Source: Vombatus ursinus
Taxonomy: Eukaryota; Chordata; Mammalia; Diprotodontia; Vombatidae
Length of the DNA stretch: 64,000 nt
Reading direction: 5' to 3'
Assembly: GCF_900497805.2 (NCBI RefSeq)
Contig: NW_020948983.1
Location: 22,431,572 to 22,495,571 of the forward strand
How positions within the stretch are numbered: the first letter of the stretch is position 1; each line of letters opens with the position of its first letter. Positions 55,451 through 64,000 of this stretch are shown here, piece by piece. A program made the translations under genes and the position numbers. The notes under the pieces were generated by a model that saw only the letters and a list, made by a program, of their open reading frames with translations, was not told the DNA's origin and searched no databases.

Positions 55451-56015
55451 AGGAAAAAATTAGTCCCAAGCAAAACGGATGCTGAGAAGGATTGGTTTCT
55501 AAGAGGGGTTTAAAAGAAAGAAAGGATTAAAAAACTGTTATTGACCATGAGGGAAATAGAAGAGCCACTGGCTATTAGAAGCCAGTTTTACCAAATCTAG
55601 AGCACTGGTGCTAAGTATACTCCTTTTCTGTTCATCTTCTTTAAAAAGAGGGGTGAGAAGTAAATAGAAGTAAAAGCATAATAGAAGATATAGGGAAAAA
55701 CACAATTAACACTATGTAAAAGGGATGGCATAAAACAGAGAATAGAAGAATGGATTAGAAAGCACAATCCAGCAACATGTTGTTTACAAGAAACACAATT
55801 GAAATATAAAGATTCTTAGCAAGTTAAAATAAGGGCCTGAAGCATAATCTGTCATGCTTTATCTGAAGTAAAAAACTCAAGAGTAGTTATTGTGATCTCA
55901 GACAAGGCAACAGCAAAAATAGAATTAACTAAAAGAGATAAATAGGGCTGTTATATTTTGGTGAAAGGTACCAGTGACAATGAATTGGTATCAGTACTAA
56001 ACATAGTATCTAAAT

Positions 56016-56190
56016 CAAGGATGGGGAACCTGCATCCTAGAGGTCACATGTGGCCCTCTAGGTCATCTAATGTGGCCCTTTGACTAAATCCAAACTTCAT
56101 AGAACAAATCCTCTTAATAAAATGATTTGTTCTGTAAAACTTGGACTCAGTCAAAAGGCTATATCCAAGGACCTAGAAGGCCACATATGA
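56016..56190. mobile_element. hAT-like hairpin MITE inside the L1
   Basis: It begins 'AAGGATGGGGAACCTGC' and is a long imperfect palindrome. Arms 56044-56085 and 56149-56190 pair ('GTGGCCCTCTAGGTC' with 'GACCTAGAAGGCCAC'). Inner arms AGAACAAATC and GATTTGTTCT pair exactly. The right terminal part is missing. From memory it resembles the 'CAGGGGTGGGGAACCTGCGG' hAT (Charlie-group) elements of several mammals. Confidence 0.75.
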
Positions 56191-57769
56191 TAAAGAAAAT
56201 ATTAATATAGGGGGAAATAAGATGGTAAAGCTGTAAGAGTAGGGAACCTCAGTTTATCCCTTTCTGACCCCGATAAATCCAATAAAAAATAAGAAAGAAG
56301 TATGTGATTAAGTATGTGATTTAGAAAAGTTAAGTGTGCTAACTCTTGGGATATTGTTGAATGAGAATAGAAAGAACTATACATATTTCTTAGATGTTCA
56401 TGTTACCTTTACAAAAATCAACCATGTATTATGGCATAAAACCTCACAAACAAATGCAGAAAAGCAGAAATACTAAATTCATTTTAATAGGCCACAATAT
56501 AATAACAATTATATTCAGCAAAGGGTTATTGAAAAAATTAATTTGAGACTAACAACTCTAAAGAATGGGTTGATCAAGAAAAACATGGAAACAGTTGATA
56601 ATTTTATTAAAGATAATTCTAACAATGAGAAAACCTACTAAAATTTTTGATATACAGACAAATAGCCCTTCAGAGGAAATTTATACTTTTAAACACTTAA
56701 ATCAATAAAAGAGCAGGTCAGTGGATTGAGTGTACAACTAACAAAACTAGAAATCAGATAAATTTTAAGTTCCCAGTTAAACAGAAAAATAGAAGTCCTG
56801 AAAATCAAAGAAGAGATTAACAAAATTGAAAGCAAAATAAATCATATTGAATTAATAAATAAAACTATGAGCTAATAAAAGAGACAAACCATTAGCTAAT
56901 TTGGTTTTTGAAAAATTAAAGAAGAAAACCAAATTACCTGTATCAAAAATGGAAAAAGTGAATTCATAACCAATGAAGAAGAAATAAAAGAAAGTATTAG
57001 AAATTTTCAATCCATTATATGCCAATAAAACTGACCATCTAAATGGAATGGATGAATATTTAGAAATGAATAAATGGCTCATATTAACAGAACAAGAAAT
57101 AGGGAACTGAAATAACCTAAATTTTACTTTTAAAAAAGTTCCAAAAGGGAAAAAAAACCCAAAAAATGTAGCTAAAATTGGAAGGGAAGCATGGAACTGG
57201 GGAAAAAAAAACATCTTTGTGGCAAATTTCTCTGATAAAGAACAACTTCTGTCTCATTCCCAAGGTTTATAGGGAATTAATTCAAATCTGTAAGAGCTAT
57301 TCAACTATTTAAATGGTCAAAAGATATGATTATTCATTTTCACAGGAAAATATGTCATCAATAAGTCATAGGAAAACAAAATGCTTTAAATGACTACTTA
57401 TTGCCTAAGTTTAGATTAAAACTATTTAGAGTCTATCTCATGCCTTTCAGATTGGCAGAGTTGACAAAAAAAAAAAAGGAAAACAGCAAATAGTTATTCT
57501 GCTGAGGGAAAATGGGTACATTAATGCACTGTTGATAGAACTATGAAATTTTCTAGCCATTTGGGGTAGCAAACTTGAGAAACCTGGTGACAGTTGTGTG
57601 AACTGATGCAATGCACAGAACCAGGAGAAAATTTATACTATAACAATATTATTGTAAAGATAACATTGAAAAACTTCAGAATCTAATCAACACCATGACT
57701 GATGATTCCAGAGGACTAACAATCAAACATCCTGCCCATCTCCTGATGAGGAGGTTGGGGAAAGGGAAT

Positions 57770-57857
57770 TAAGCATTTATTAAGCACCTACTATGTGCCC
57801 AGGCACTGTGCTAGATACTTTACATATAATATCTTATTCTGTCCTTACAACAATCTT
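57770..57857 (-). mobile_element. MIR end inserted in the L1 3' UTR
   Basis: 'GCATTTATTAAGCACCTACT', 'GCCCAGGCACTGTGCTAGAT' and 'ATAATATCTTATTCTGTCC'. L1 sequence resumes at about 57865. Confidence 0.75.
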
Positions 57858-57908
57858 TTTTGCTAGCATGGCCAAAGGAAGAATTTGTTTTGCTTGACAG
57901 TGTATGTT

Positions 57909-58070
57909 TTTTTTTTTCTTTCTTTCTTTCTTTCTTTTTTTTTTTTTTTGGTGAGGCAGTCCAGGTTAAGTGACTTGCCCAGGGTCACACAGCTAGGAAT
58001 TGTCAAGTGTCTGAGGCAGGATTTTTCCTCCTGACTCCAGGGCTGGTGCTTTATCCACAAGCTGTCCTAC
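57909..58070 (-). mobile_element. Short SINE in the L1 3' UTR, antisense
   Basis: (CTTT)n and poly-T tail, 'GGTGAGGCAGTCCAGGTTAA', 'CTTGCCCAGGGTCACACAGC' and head 'CCACAAGCTGTCC'. Flanks ACAGTGTATGTTTTT and ACAATATGTTTTT fit a target duplication. Confidence 0.9.
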
Positions 58071-58189
58071 AATATGTTTTTAAAAGGGCTTTTCCCTCCA
58101 CCACCAATGGTAGAGAGTTGTAGTGAGAAAGTAGGAGGGAAGAGAGAATAATTTTCATTGGTTGAAAAAATTAAACAGGAAGAGGAGAT

Positions 58190-58570
58190 AGTTCAGTGTA
58201 AAATAAAAACAAAATACATTAAGCATCTTGATGTAAGCATGGCAACATATACAGGTATTAAAGATATAATTTCAAAACAATTTTTACAGAAATAAAGTTC
58301 AATTTTACCCCCCATTTTCATAGTAAATGAAAAGATAGTCTATGTTCTAGGCTGGGTCCCACCAACATAGTAAAAATACTACTTAAAATTGTGTATTTGA
58401 GTTCTATGCCTTCTAAACTTCCAAGGATATATATTGTGGAATTATACAAAATAATAAATTTCATATGAAAGTACAAAAAGACAAAAATATTAGGAGAAAT
58501 AATGAAGAAAATTTACTAACAATGAATCGAGGTTTGGCATTACCAGATCTCAAGTTCTTTTAAAAGTAGC
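58190..58570. other. No recognised element
   Basis: A faint L1 ORF2-like stretch may continue at 58480-58570, but it cannot be supported. Confidence 0.3.
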
Positions 58571-58574
58571 AATT

Positions 58575-58741
58575 GTGGGGCAACTAGGTGGCTCAGTGGA
58601 TAGAGCTCCAGCCCAGAAATCAGGAGTACCTGAGTTCAAATGTGACCTCAGACCAAACACTTGACACTTACTAGCTGTGTGACCCTGGGCAAGTCACTTA
58701 ACCCCAATTGCCTACAAAACAAACAAACAAAAAAATAAAAG
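58575..58741 (+). mobile_element. Short marsupial SINE, sense
   Basis: Head 'GGGGCAACTAGGTGGCTCAG', 'CTGGGCAAGTCACTTAACCC', then CAATTGCC and an (AAAC)n tail. Well preserved. Confidence 0.95.
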
Positions 58742-58854
58742 TAGTAATTATCAAGAGTATTTGACTTTAGGAAAAAAAAGGTCAGCAGAGCAAATTAGAT
58801 AAAAACAGTATAAATAACAGATCTAGTGCCAGAAGGTAGCTCAAAGGTCGTGGA

Positions 58855-58985
58855 ATCATAGGATCACAAATTTGACACTTGAAGGAACTTTAAAGATCAA
58901 TTAAGGAATAGGCCCAGAAAGGGAAAATGAATTGCCCAAAGATACTCACATATAATAAATAAAAAGAGGTGGGATTTGAACCCAG
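58855..58985. mobile_element. MIR-related fragment
   Basis: 'CATAGGATCACAAATTTGAC', 'GAATTGCCCAAAGATACTC' and 'GTGGGATTTGAACCCAGG'. Confidence 0.6.
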
Positions 58986-58989
58986 GTTC

Positions 58990-60445
58990 TATAACTCAGA
59001 AACCCAAGAACATAAACTACTGATGGGCCCTTTGACAGAAAAGAGACCAATATATTACACCATCTCTTCACATGCTGACCAAACTCAGACCATCATCCTT
59101 GCTTCCTCCCTCTGACCATCCATAATCTTGGACTCCACCTGAGGTCTCCTGGTAGATAAATTTTTTCCTGTATTTTTCCAGAAGTGAGGTGTCCAAATAT
59201 CTTTCTATACATATTCTTCTCCATGCCAATGTGTATTCTCCATGTTCTGATGGCTTTTTTTGCTTATTTACAGGTGGTCAAGGCTGCTAGCCATATAACT
59301 GGATAATCAAGTTGGCAGGATCAGTTTTTGGGAAAATTTTGTCTTTGCTTAGTGTCCAGGAAGATAATTCATCTCTTTCCTCACTCCTCCCCACTCTCCC
59401 TCTTCAGCCCTCCAAAATCTGTTAGCCAACCAATCACTATAAGCCCTAGTAGGGAAGCAGAAGAGTGAATAGACTGTCTTTGCTCTGATGTAGATTTCTT
59501 TCAGCGATTTTGAGTCTCCAATAAGAAAAGTACTTAATAAAATCTAAGATATTTTCATTATTAATTGGAGGTTTTAAAATGAATATAATCTTAAATAACT
59601 GCTAAAATTCACTTGCCAGGGGAAAATCTGATTTCTGAAGCTTTGGACAGAAGAATAATAGTATTGTGAACAAATATACAATAGCGCATTTATCAGGAAA
59701 TTATATATCACTTTAAAATTCTAATTCATCCTAGTGACTTTGGGAGCTTCAGGTAGTATCCTTACTAGACAGTTAAAACCATAATTACTTGTCACATAGC
59801 TGGAACGTATATTTGTATAGAAAATATTTATATTTTATCATCTATCCTGATGTTAATGTGGTATTTCAGACTGTAAAAAATGGCTATAGTAAGTTTAATT
59901 TGGTGAAAAAATGAGGGAAACCAGGAGGTATGTTTTCTGTGATAAGTTGGCTCATTGCCACTCATTGCATACCTGTCCCTCACTACAGAAACATTGCTTA
60001 CTCAGCTGTCTGGATTCTTTCCACTTCACTTATCTCTGTCTTCTTTATTTCAATTTTTCTCTTCCCCTCCTTTTTCTTTATTTCAGAAAATTAGTAATTT
60101 GCCATTCTTGCTGGTTCTTCACTTTTCTTATGTCTTAAAAACTGATTCTTGGCCAAGACATCAGTTTCTCATGTCTTACCAACATGTCTATGATTAATAT
60201 TCTTTTTTATTTTGAAGATGTGTTCTGAGGGAGTATAACCCTTCTCTTTCCTGAGAATGTACCATGACCAGTTTTCAGCTTTGCTAACCTATATCAAATC
60301 GAATGACAGCAACAAAAAGTTTTTGATTTTATTAGAACAAGGAAAAACAATATATGGCCTGGAGATTATTAAGGAATTTCCTACTAAGAATATGTGGACC
60401 AGATGATAACTTTTTGAATTGCCAGATGTGCATATTTTAAGCAAA
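58990..60445. other. No recognised gene or repeat
   Basis: Intronic sequence. Frames at 59911-60197 are T-rich and not protein-like. Confidence 0.4.
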
Positions 60446-60449
60446 TCTA

Positions 60450-60730
60450 GTATATTTATGCCTCCCAGGAGACTGAGTTCTTTGAAGACACAAATGGACT
60501 AAAGTCAAAGTAACTGAACAGGTGTTTGGTGCATGTCATCAGGATAAGGGTAGTGTGGCACTAGTGAAGAATGAGCATAGCCTTGTAAAGAACAAATCCT
60601 GTCAGATTAATTCAGTTTACTTTTGTGGTGGTGATAAGGCTGGTAGACCTGTGCTCTTTATTTTAATAAGTTTTTTTTATATTATCTCTCATGACCAACT
60701 TGTGGAATTGGGGTAATGTGGTTTATATCA
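60450..60730 (+). mobile_element. Old CR1/L3-like LINE fragment
   Basis: 'AAAGAACAAATCCTGTCAGA' with 'TTTGGTGCATGTCATCAGG' and 'TCTCTCATGACCAACTTGTG' resembles the RT-coding part of an ancient CR1/L3-type LINE ('FDxVSHDxL' region). Weak. Confidence 0.35.
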
Positions 60731-60999
60731 TATTGTTGTAAAGTAGGAAAGTATCAGTGATTGATGATACAGACAAAAGAAAAAAGAAAATGAACTTTTA
60801 ATCATCAAGAAATAGCATTATTTTAATATACAAAGAACAAAAAGAGGATTGTTTATGAAACCTTGAACTACTTACATGTGCAACTTGACTGATAAAAGAG
60901 AATATTGAATTTAACATAGTAACAAAATTATCATTTGTGTTCTTTTCTGAACTTTATCATTGTCTTGTGTAGTTTTAATGTTTTATGCTCTTTTTTCTT

Positions 61000-61215
61000 T
61001 TATCTGTATCATCAATCACTGACATCTCTTTTCCTTTGAACCTGTCATTTGTCATTTGTAGTAATGTTGTTCACAATTGTAATAATATTCCATTATACTC
61101 GTAGACCACAGTTGGTTCAGCCATTCCTTGGTTGATGGGTAACTACTTTGTTTCCAGTTATTTCCTACAACAAAAAGGTGCTACTATAAATATTTTTTAT
61201 ATGTGTTGTATGTTT
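61000..61215 (-). mobile_element. Diverged L1 ORF2 3' region, antisense
   Basis: 'AATAATATTCCATTATACTC', 'GTAGACCACAGTTGGTTCAG', 'GTGCTACTATAAATATTTTT'. Confidence 0.7.
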
Positions 61216-61819
61216 TCTTGTGCAATGTGCTGCATTTACAAGCTTCTGTGGCAGTATAAGGTAAAGCATAAACCCAAGGCTTGGGTGTAGTGACAACTAC
61301 ACAACATCATAGTTACACAGCATGAAGGAATCTGAGAGGTCAACTAGTTTACCTCTCTCATGTAAAAAAATTGTGTATTTGGCAAACATCAAGAAATATG
61401 AACATTCCCATATACAAAGAGCAGAGAAAAGCATATTCTATGAAAATTTCAATTTCTATTACATTGAGCTTAGTTTAAAAATATGTATATATAGTAAATT
61501 TTAATACTGTATTACCAACACTACCCTGCTTATCTGTGTCTTCTTCTGAATTCCTTTTGCTCTCTTCTGTATGTTTTTAAAATGCTCAATTGACATTCCT
61601 TTCTTTTTTGGGGGGAGGGGCTATTATAACTACTCTTTCTTGTAACAAATGAATATGTTAAAGCTAAACAAATCCACATATTGGCCATGTCTAAAAATGT
61701 CTGTCTCATTCTGTACCTCTAGGTTACCACCTCTCTGCCAACAGGTGGATGGGTACCATGATTCCTCATCAGTTATTGTATTGATGACATTTAACAATTC
61801 AGAGTTGTTTTCCTTTACA

Positions 61820-62110
61820 ATGTTGTAGTCATCCTAAAAATTGTTCTTCTCATTCTGTTTCCTTCACTCTGAATCTATCCATTATGTCATTTCTTACAAC
61901 ACAGTAATCTTTCATTACACTCATAAACCACAGGTTGTTCAGCTGTTCCTCAGGTGATGAATACTCAGTTGATTTCCAGTTCTGTGGTATTAAAAAAGGT
62001 GCTACTGTAACTATTTTTTGTGCAAATGGCCCTTTCTCTCTTTTATTGATCTCTTTGGAGCACATGCATAGTAGTGATATTTGCAGGTTCACAATCCCTT
62101 CCCTTTAGAG
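61820..62110 (-). mobile_element. Diverged L1 ORF2 3' region, antisense
   Basis: 'AATCTTTCATTACACTCATA', 'CACAGGTTGTTCAGCTGTTC', 'AAAAAAGGTGCTACTGTAAC' and 'TTGATCTCTTTGGAGCAC'. A second, independent copy of the same region as at 61000. Confidence 0.75.
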
Positions 62111-62137
62111 ATGTTTAAGGAGAGCCAAAGGAGTTAA

Positions 62138-62382
62138 GCGGCAGCTTGGTGGCACAGTGGATAATGTGCTGGGCCAGGAGTCAGGAAGACTCATCTTCAT
62201 AAGTTCCAATCTGACCTAAAGCTGTATGACTCTGGATAACTCATTTATCCCTGTTTTCCACAGCTTCCTCATTTGTAAAATGAGCCAGAAAAATGGCAAA
62301 TCACTCCAGTATCTCTGCCAAGAAACCCCGAATGGGGTCATGATGAGTTCAACGTGACTGAAAATGACTAAACAACAACAAC
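62138..62382 (+). mobile_element. Long marsupial SINE inside a MIR
   Basis: 'GGCAGCTTGGTGGCACAGTG', 'AGGAGTCAGGAAGACTCATC', 'CGAATGGGGTCATGATGAGT' and an (AAC)n end. The antisense MIR it split continues at 62395. Confidence 0.9.
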
Positions 62383-62394
62383 TAGTTAAAGTAA

Positions 62395-62485
62395 CTTGTC
62401 CAAAATCATACAAGTTGGAAGTAGCAGAGTCAGGATTTTTGAACCCAGATCCTTTGACTTAAATCCATTGCTCTTTCCACTCTAC
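62395..62485 (-). mobile_element. MIR, antisense
   Basis: 'GTAACTTGTCCAAAATCATA', 'GAACCCAGATCCTTTGACTT' and 'CTCTTTCCACTCTACC'. Confidence 0.7.
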
Positions 62486-62489
62486 CTCT

Positions 62490-63170
62490 GTGATCCATAG
62501 CCCCTTCCAAGCTCTTTGCTCTTCTCTTAAGCTTGTCTGTATCCTAGTTGTGATAGTCTGACCACTGATACCAAGTGGGCCCAGGTCTTAATGCTTCCAA
62601 TGAGAACAGGCTAATGATCTTCTCATTGAAGGGGGAAAAGGAAAACTTGAGACTTCTGCTGCTCCATGGTACTTCTGTTTTTCTTTTGAAAAAGGTTGTA
62701 TTGTTGTTAAGATCGAAATAAAGTTAATTATTAGTTATTTGCTTTTGGTAACAGAATTGGTTTTTATTTCTACTTGTTAAAATTCTCTCTTTGGTTCTTT
62801 ACCCCCATTGTATTGTGAGGTTCAACTAAGTTAGAACATTTTCCCCCAAATGGATTTTACTTATTCATGTGGTCTAGGAGTACTCTTAAGATTCTTGGTG
62901 GAAGGAGTAAATGGCAATCTAAAGTTTATAGGTACAGTGTGGAAACATGAGCTTGTTTTGCAGATAGATTATTTTATTTCTTGGAACTGTTAGTATTTGT
63001 TGCACACTTCATGAAGACTGATTAACTAGTGATTTACTAGCTTTGTTTATTATAATGCTTATATTTTGTTAAATCTATAGTTAGGGGGAGAGGACAAACC
63101 TGTGATTTCATTGGTATAGTGATTCCTAGTGAATAAACCCTTCTTCCAATGTAGATCAGCACCTGTCTGC
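62490..63170. other. No recognised element
   Basis: Unique-looking intronic sequence. Confidence 0.4.
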
Positions 63171-63179
63171 ATCTTTGAG

Positions 63180-63318
63180 CCTTAGAGAGTGAACTAAGGC
63201 ACAGAGAGATTTAAGCGACTTGTCCAGGCTCACAGAATGAGGGTGTGTCAAAGGTGGAACCCACACCCAGGACTTCCTGACACCAACATAGGTTCTCTGT
63301 CTACTATGCCATGCTCCC
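63180..63318 (-). mobile_element. MIR, antisense
   Basis: 'AGAGAGATTTAAGCGACTTG', 'CAAAGGTGGAACCCACACCC' and 'CTACTATGCCATGCTCCC'. Confidence 0.65.
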
Positions 63319-63504
63319 TTTTACTTTTAAATGATTGCTCAAAAAATAAAACAAGACCCTTTTGCTATTTATAGTGATAGAAAATGGCAAAATTTATTTA
63401 TTTTAAACTCACTTGTCATTTTTACGTCCTCTACCAAAATATTTTCCATGTCTTTCATCTTTATGTGTGTCTTTCTCCCCTATATCTTGTATACTGAGTT
63501 TGTG

Positions 63505-63620
63505 CTACCATTGTGACCTTGTGTAATTTCCTTTTTCTCGGCCTTAGTTTCCTCATTTATAAAGTGAGGGTTGAATTAGTTACTCTGTCTTTTCTATTTT
63601 TAAGTCTTGTGATATCCTAA
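63505..63620 (+). mobile_element. MIR 3' half
   Basis: 'CATTGTGACCTTGTGTAATT', 'GGCCTTAGTTTCCTCATTTA' and 'TAAAGTGAGGGTTGAATTAG'. Confidence 0.65.
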
Positions 63621-63739
63621 GTTTTGTGAAGAATTCTAAAGTTTTATTTAGTGTCTGTATTAGAACAGCATCAAACAAGTGGTATTTAATCGCAAAATAA
63701 GATTATAGATTTCTAAACATCTAAATTTGATTTGAGGTT

Positions 63740-63888
63740 TTGTTTTTTTTTTGGCTAGGCAGTGTGTTAAGTGACTTGCCCAGGTCCACACAGCTAGGAA
63801 ATGTTATGTATCTGAGGCTGGATTTGAACTCGGGTCCTCCTGAATTCTAGGGCCAGTGCTCTATCCACTGCTCTACCTAGATGCCCCT
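63740..63888 (-). mobile_element. Short SINE, antisense
   Basis: T-run, 'GTTAAGTGACTTGCCCAGG', 'GAGGCTGGATTTGAACTCGG' and head 'GCTCTACCTAGATGCCCC'. Confidence 0.92.
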
Positions 63889-64000
63889 AATTTGGGTTTT
63901 TTTAAAGGCCTGTTAACATATGAGGTTGCTGAAGGACAGACAAAGATCAGTATGCCCCTTGCTTCAGAAAGCTACAGGAAACCTTTCCTAACCCATCTTA
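63889..64000. other. Window edge, unassigned
   Basis: No element recognised in the final 110 bases. Confidence 0.4.

Larger units (their letters stand above)
51245..58185 (+). mobile_element. Old near-complete L1, multiply interrupted
   Basis: In sense order: a 5' UTR-like region (51245-52190); ORF1 start, coiled-coil coding ('AAAGATAAAGCAAGAGTTAA') to about 52250; after an insert, ORF1 resumes at 53941. The ORF1 C-terminal RNA-binding part (54300-54660) reads like 'WNSFQ...WVKLSIILK.KKWTSSETEEFQIF'. Then a spacer, ORF2 endonuclease remnants (about 55700-55960, 'KHNPATC..LQETQL'-like), ORF2 C-terminal remnants (57250-57620), and a 3' UTR to about 58185. Stops and frameshifts are everywhere, so it is long dead. 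Insertions: L1 at 52252-53940, SINE 55185-55450, hAT hairpin 56016-56190, MIR end 57770-57857 and SINE 57909-58070. Confidence 0.75.
33467..64000 (+). other. SH3GL3: Intron 1 of the endophilin-A gene (partial)
   Basis: No sequence matching endophilin exon 2 (residues like VSEKVGGAEGTKLDD or LFSEKISGAEGTKLDD) was found downstream, so the whole right half is taken as intron 1, at least 30.5 kb long. Endophilin-A2/A3-type genes are known for very long first introns. It holds repeats and unique spacer only. That the intron continues past the window is inferred. Confidence 0.75.

Noticed and set aside
33467-64000. Endophilin exon 2 or other coding exons in the right half
   Set aside because: No stretch resembling the expected 'EK..GAEGTKLDD' BAR-domain start with flanking splice sites was found.

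Overview
The window looks like nuclear DNA from a marsupial. It is AT-rich and intron-poor, and it is packed with tRNA-headed CORE/MIR-type SINEs of the marsupial kind: a 'GGCAGCTAGGTGG' head, a body with 'CACACAGCTAGTAAGTGTC', and a tail with 'GGTTTTCTTGGCAAAGATAC'. There are also L1 copies with the marsupial 3' end, many old L2 and MIR copies, one LTR fossil and a hAT hairpin element. I cannot tell which marsupial. All repeat family names come from memory of the families; no database was searched.

There is one real gene signal. A CpG-rich promoter (about 32640-33600) leads into a first coding exon at 33422-33466. The exon encodes MSVSGLKKQFHKASQ and is followed at once by a GTAGGA splice donor. 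This is the N-terminal amphipathic helix of an endophilin-A BAR protein, best fitting SH3GL3. Bases 1 to about 32600 are therefore upstream intergenic DNA, and everything from 33467 to the right edge is the start of a long first intron. No other coding exon was found. The open frames of 60-130 codons scattered through the window are chance frames or pieces of repeats.

Layout: 0.2-1.5 kb is an L2 with a SINE inside it. 1.6-13 kb is MIR/SINE-rich intergenic DNA, with a dimeric SINE at 6.4-6.9 kb. 14.3-15.1 kb is an L2 holding a solo LTR fossil. 15.8-18 kb holds long, old interspersed repeats. 19.06-21.16 kb is a GAPDH processed pseudogene split by a 0.9 kb L1. 21.47-21.57 kb is an assembly gap in GA/GAA repeats. 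27.2-28.1 kb is a composite repeat with tandem units. 29.4-30.4 kb is an antisense L1 3' end. 32.6-33.6 kb is the SH3GL3-like promoter and exon 1. 33.8-34.2 kb is a second gap. 35.7-36.2 kb is a second dimeric SINE with the same linker as the first. 48.2-49.5 kb holds an internally deleted L1 with perfect target-site duplications, then an L1 reverse-transcriptase fragment lying between 34-bp inverted repeats. 51.2-58.2 kb is an old, sense-oriented L1 that carries a second internally deleted L1, a SINE, a hAT hairpin element and more SINEs.

I did not find a new multi-gene system. The most informative observations are about transposable-element structure: two internally deleted L1s, a dimeric SINE family with a conserved linker, an inverted-repeat-bounded L1 fragment, and composite repeats that share a head followed by locus-specific tandem units.
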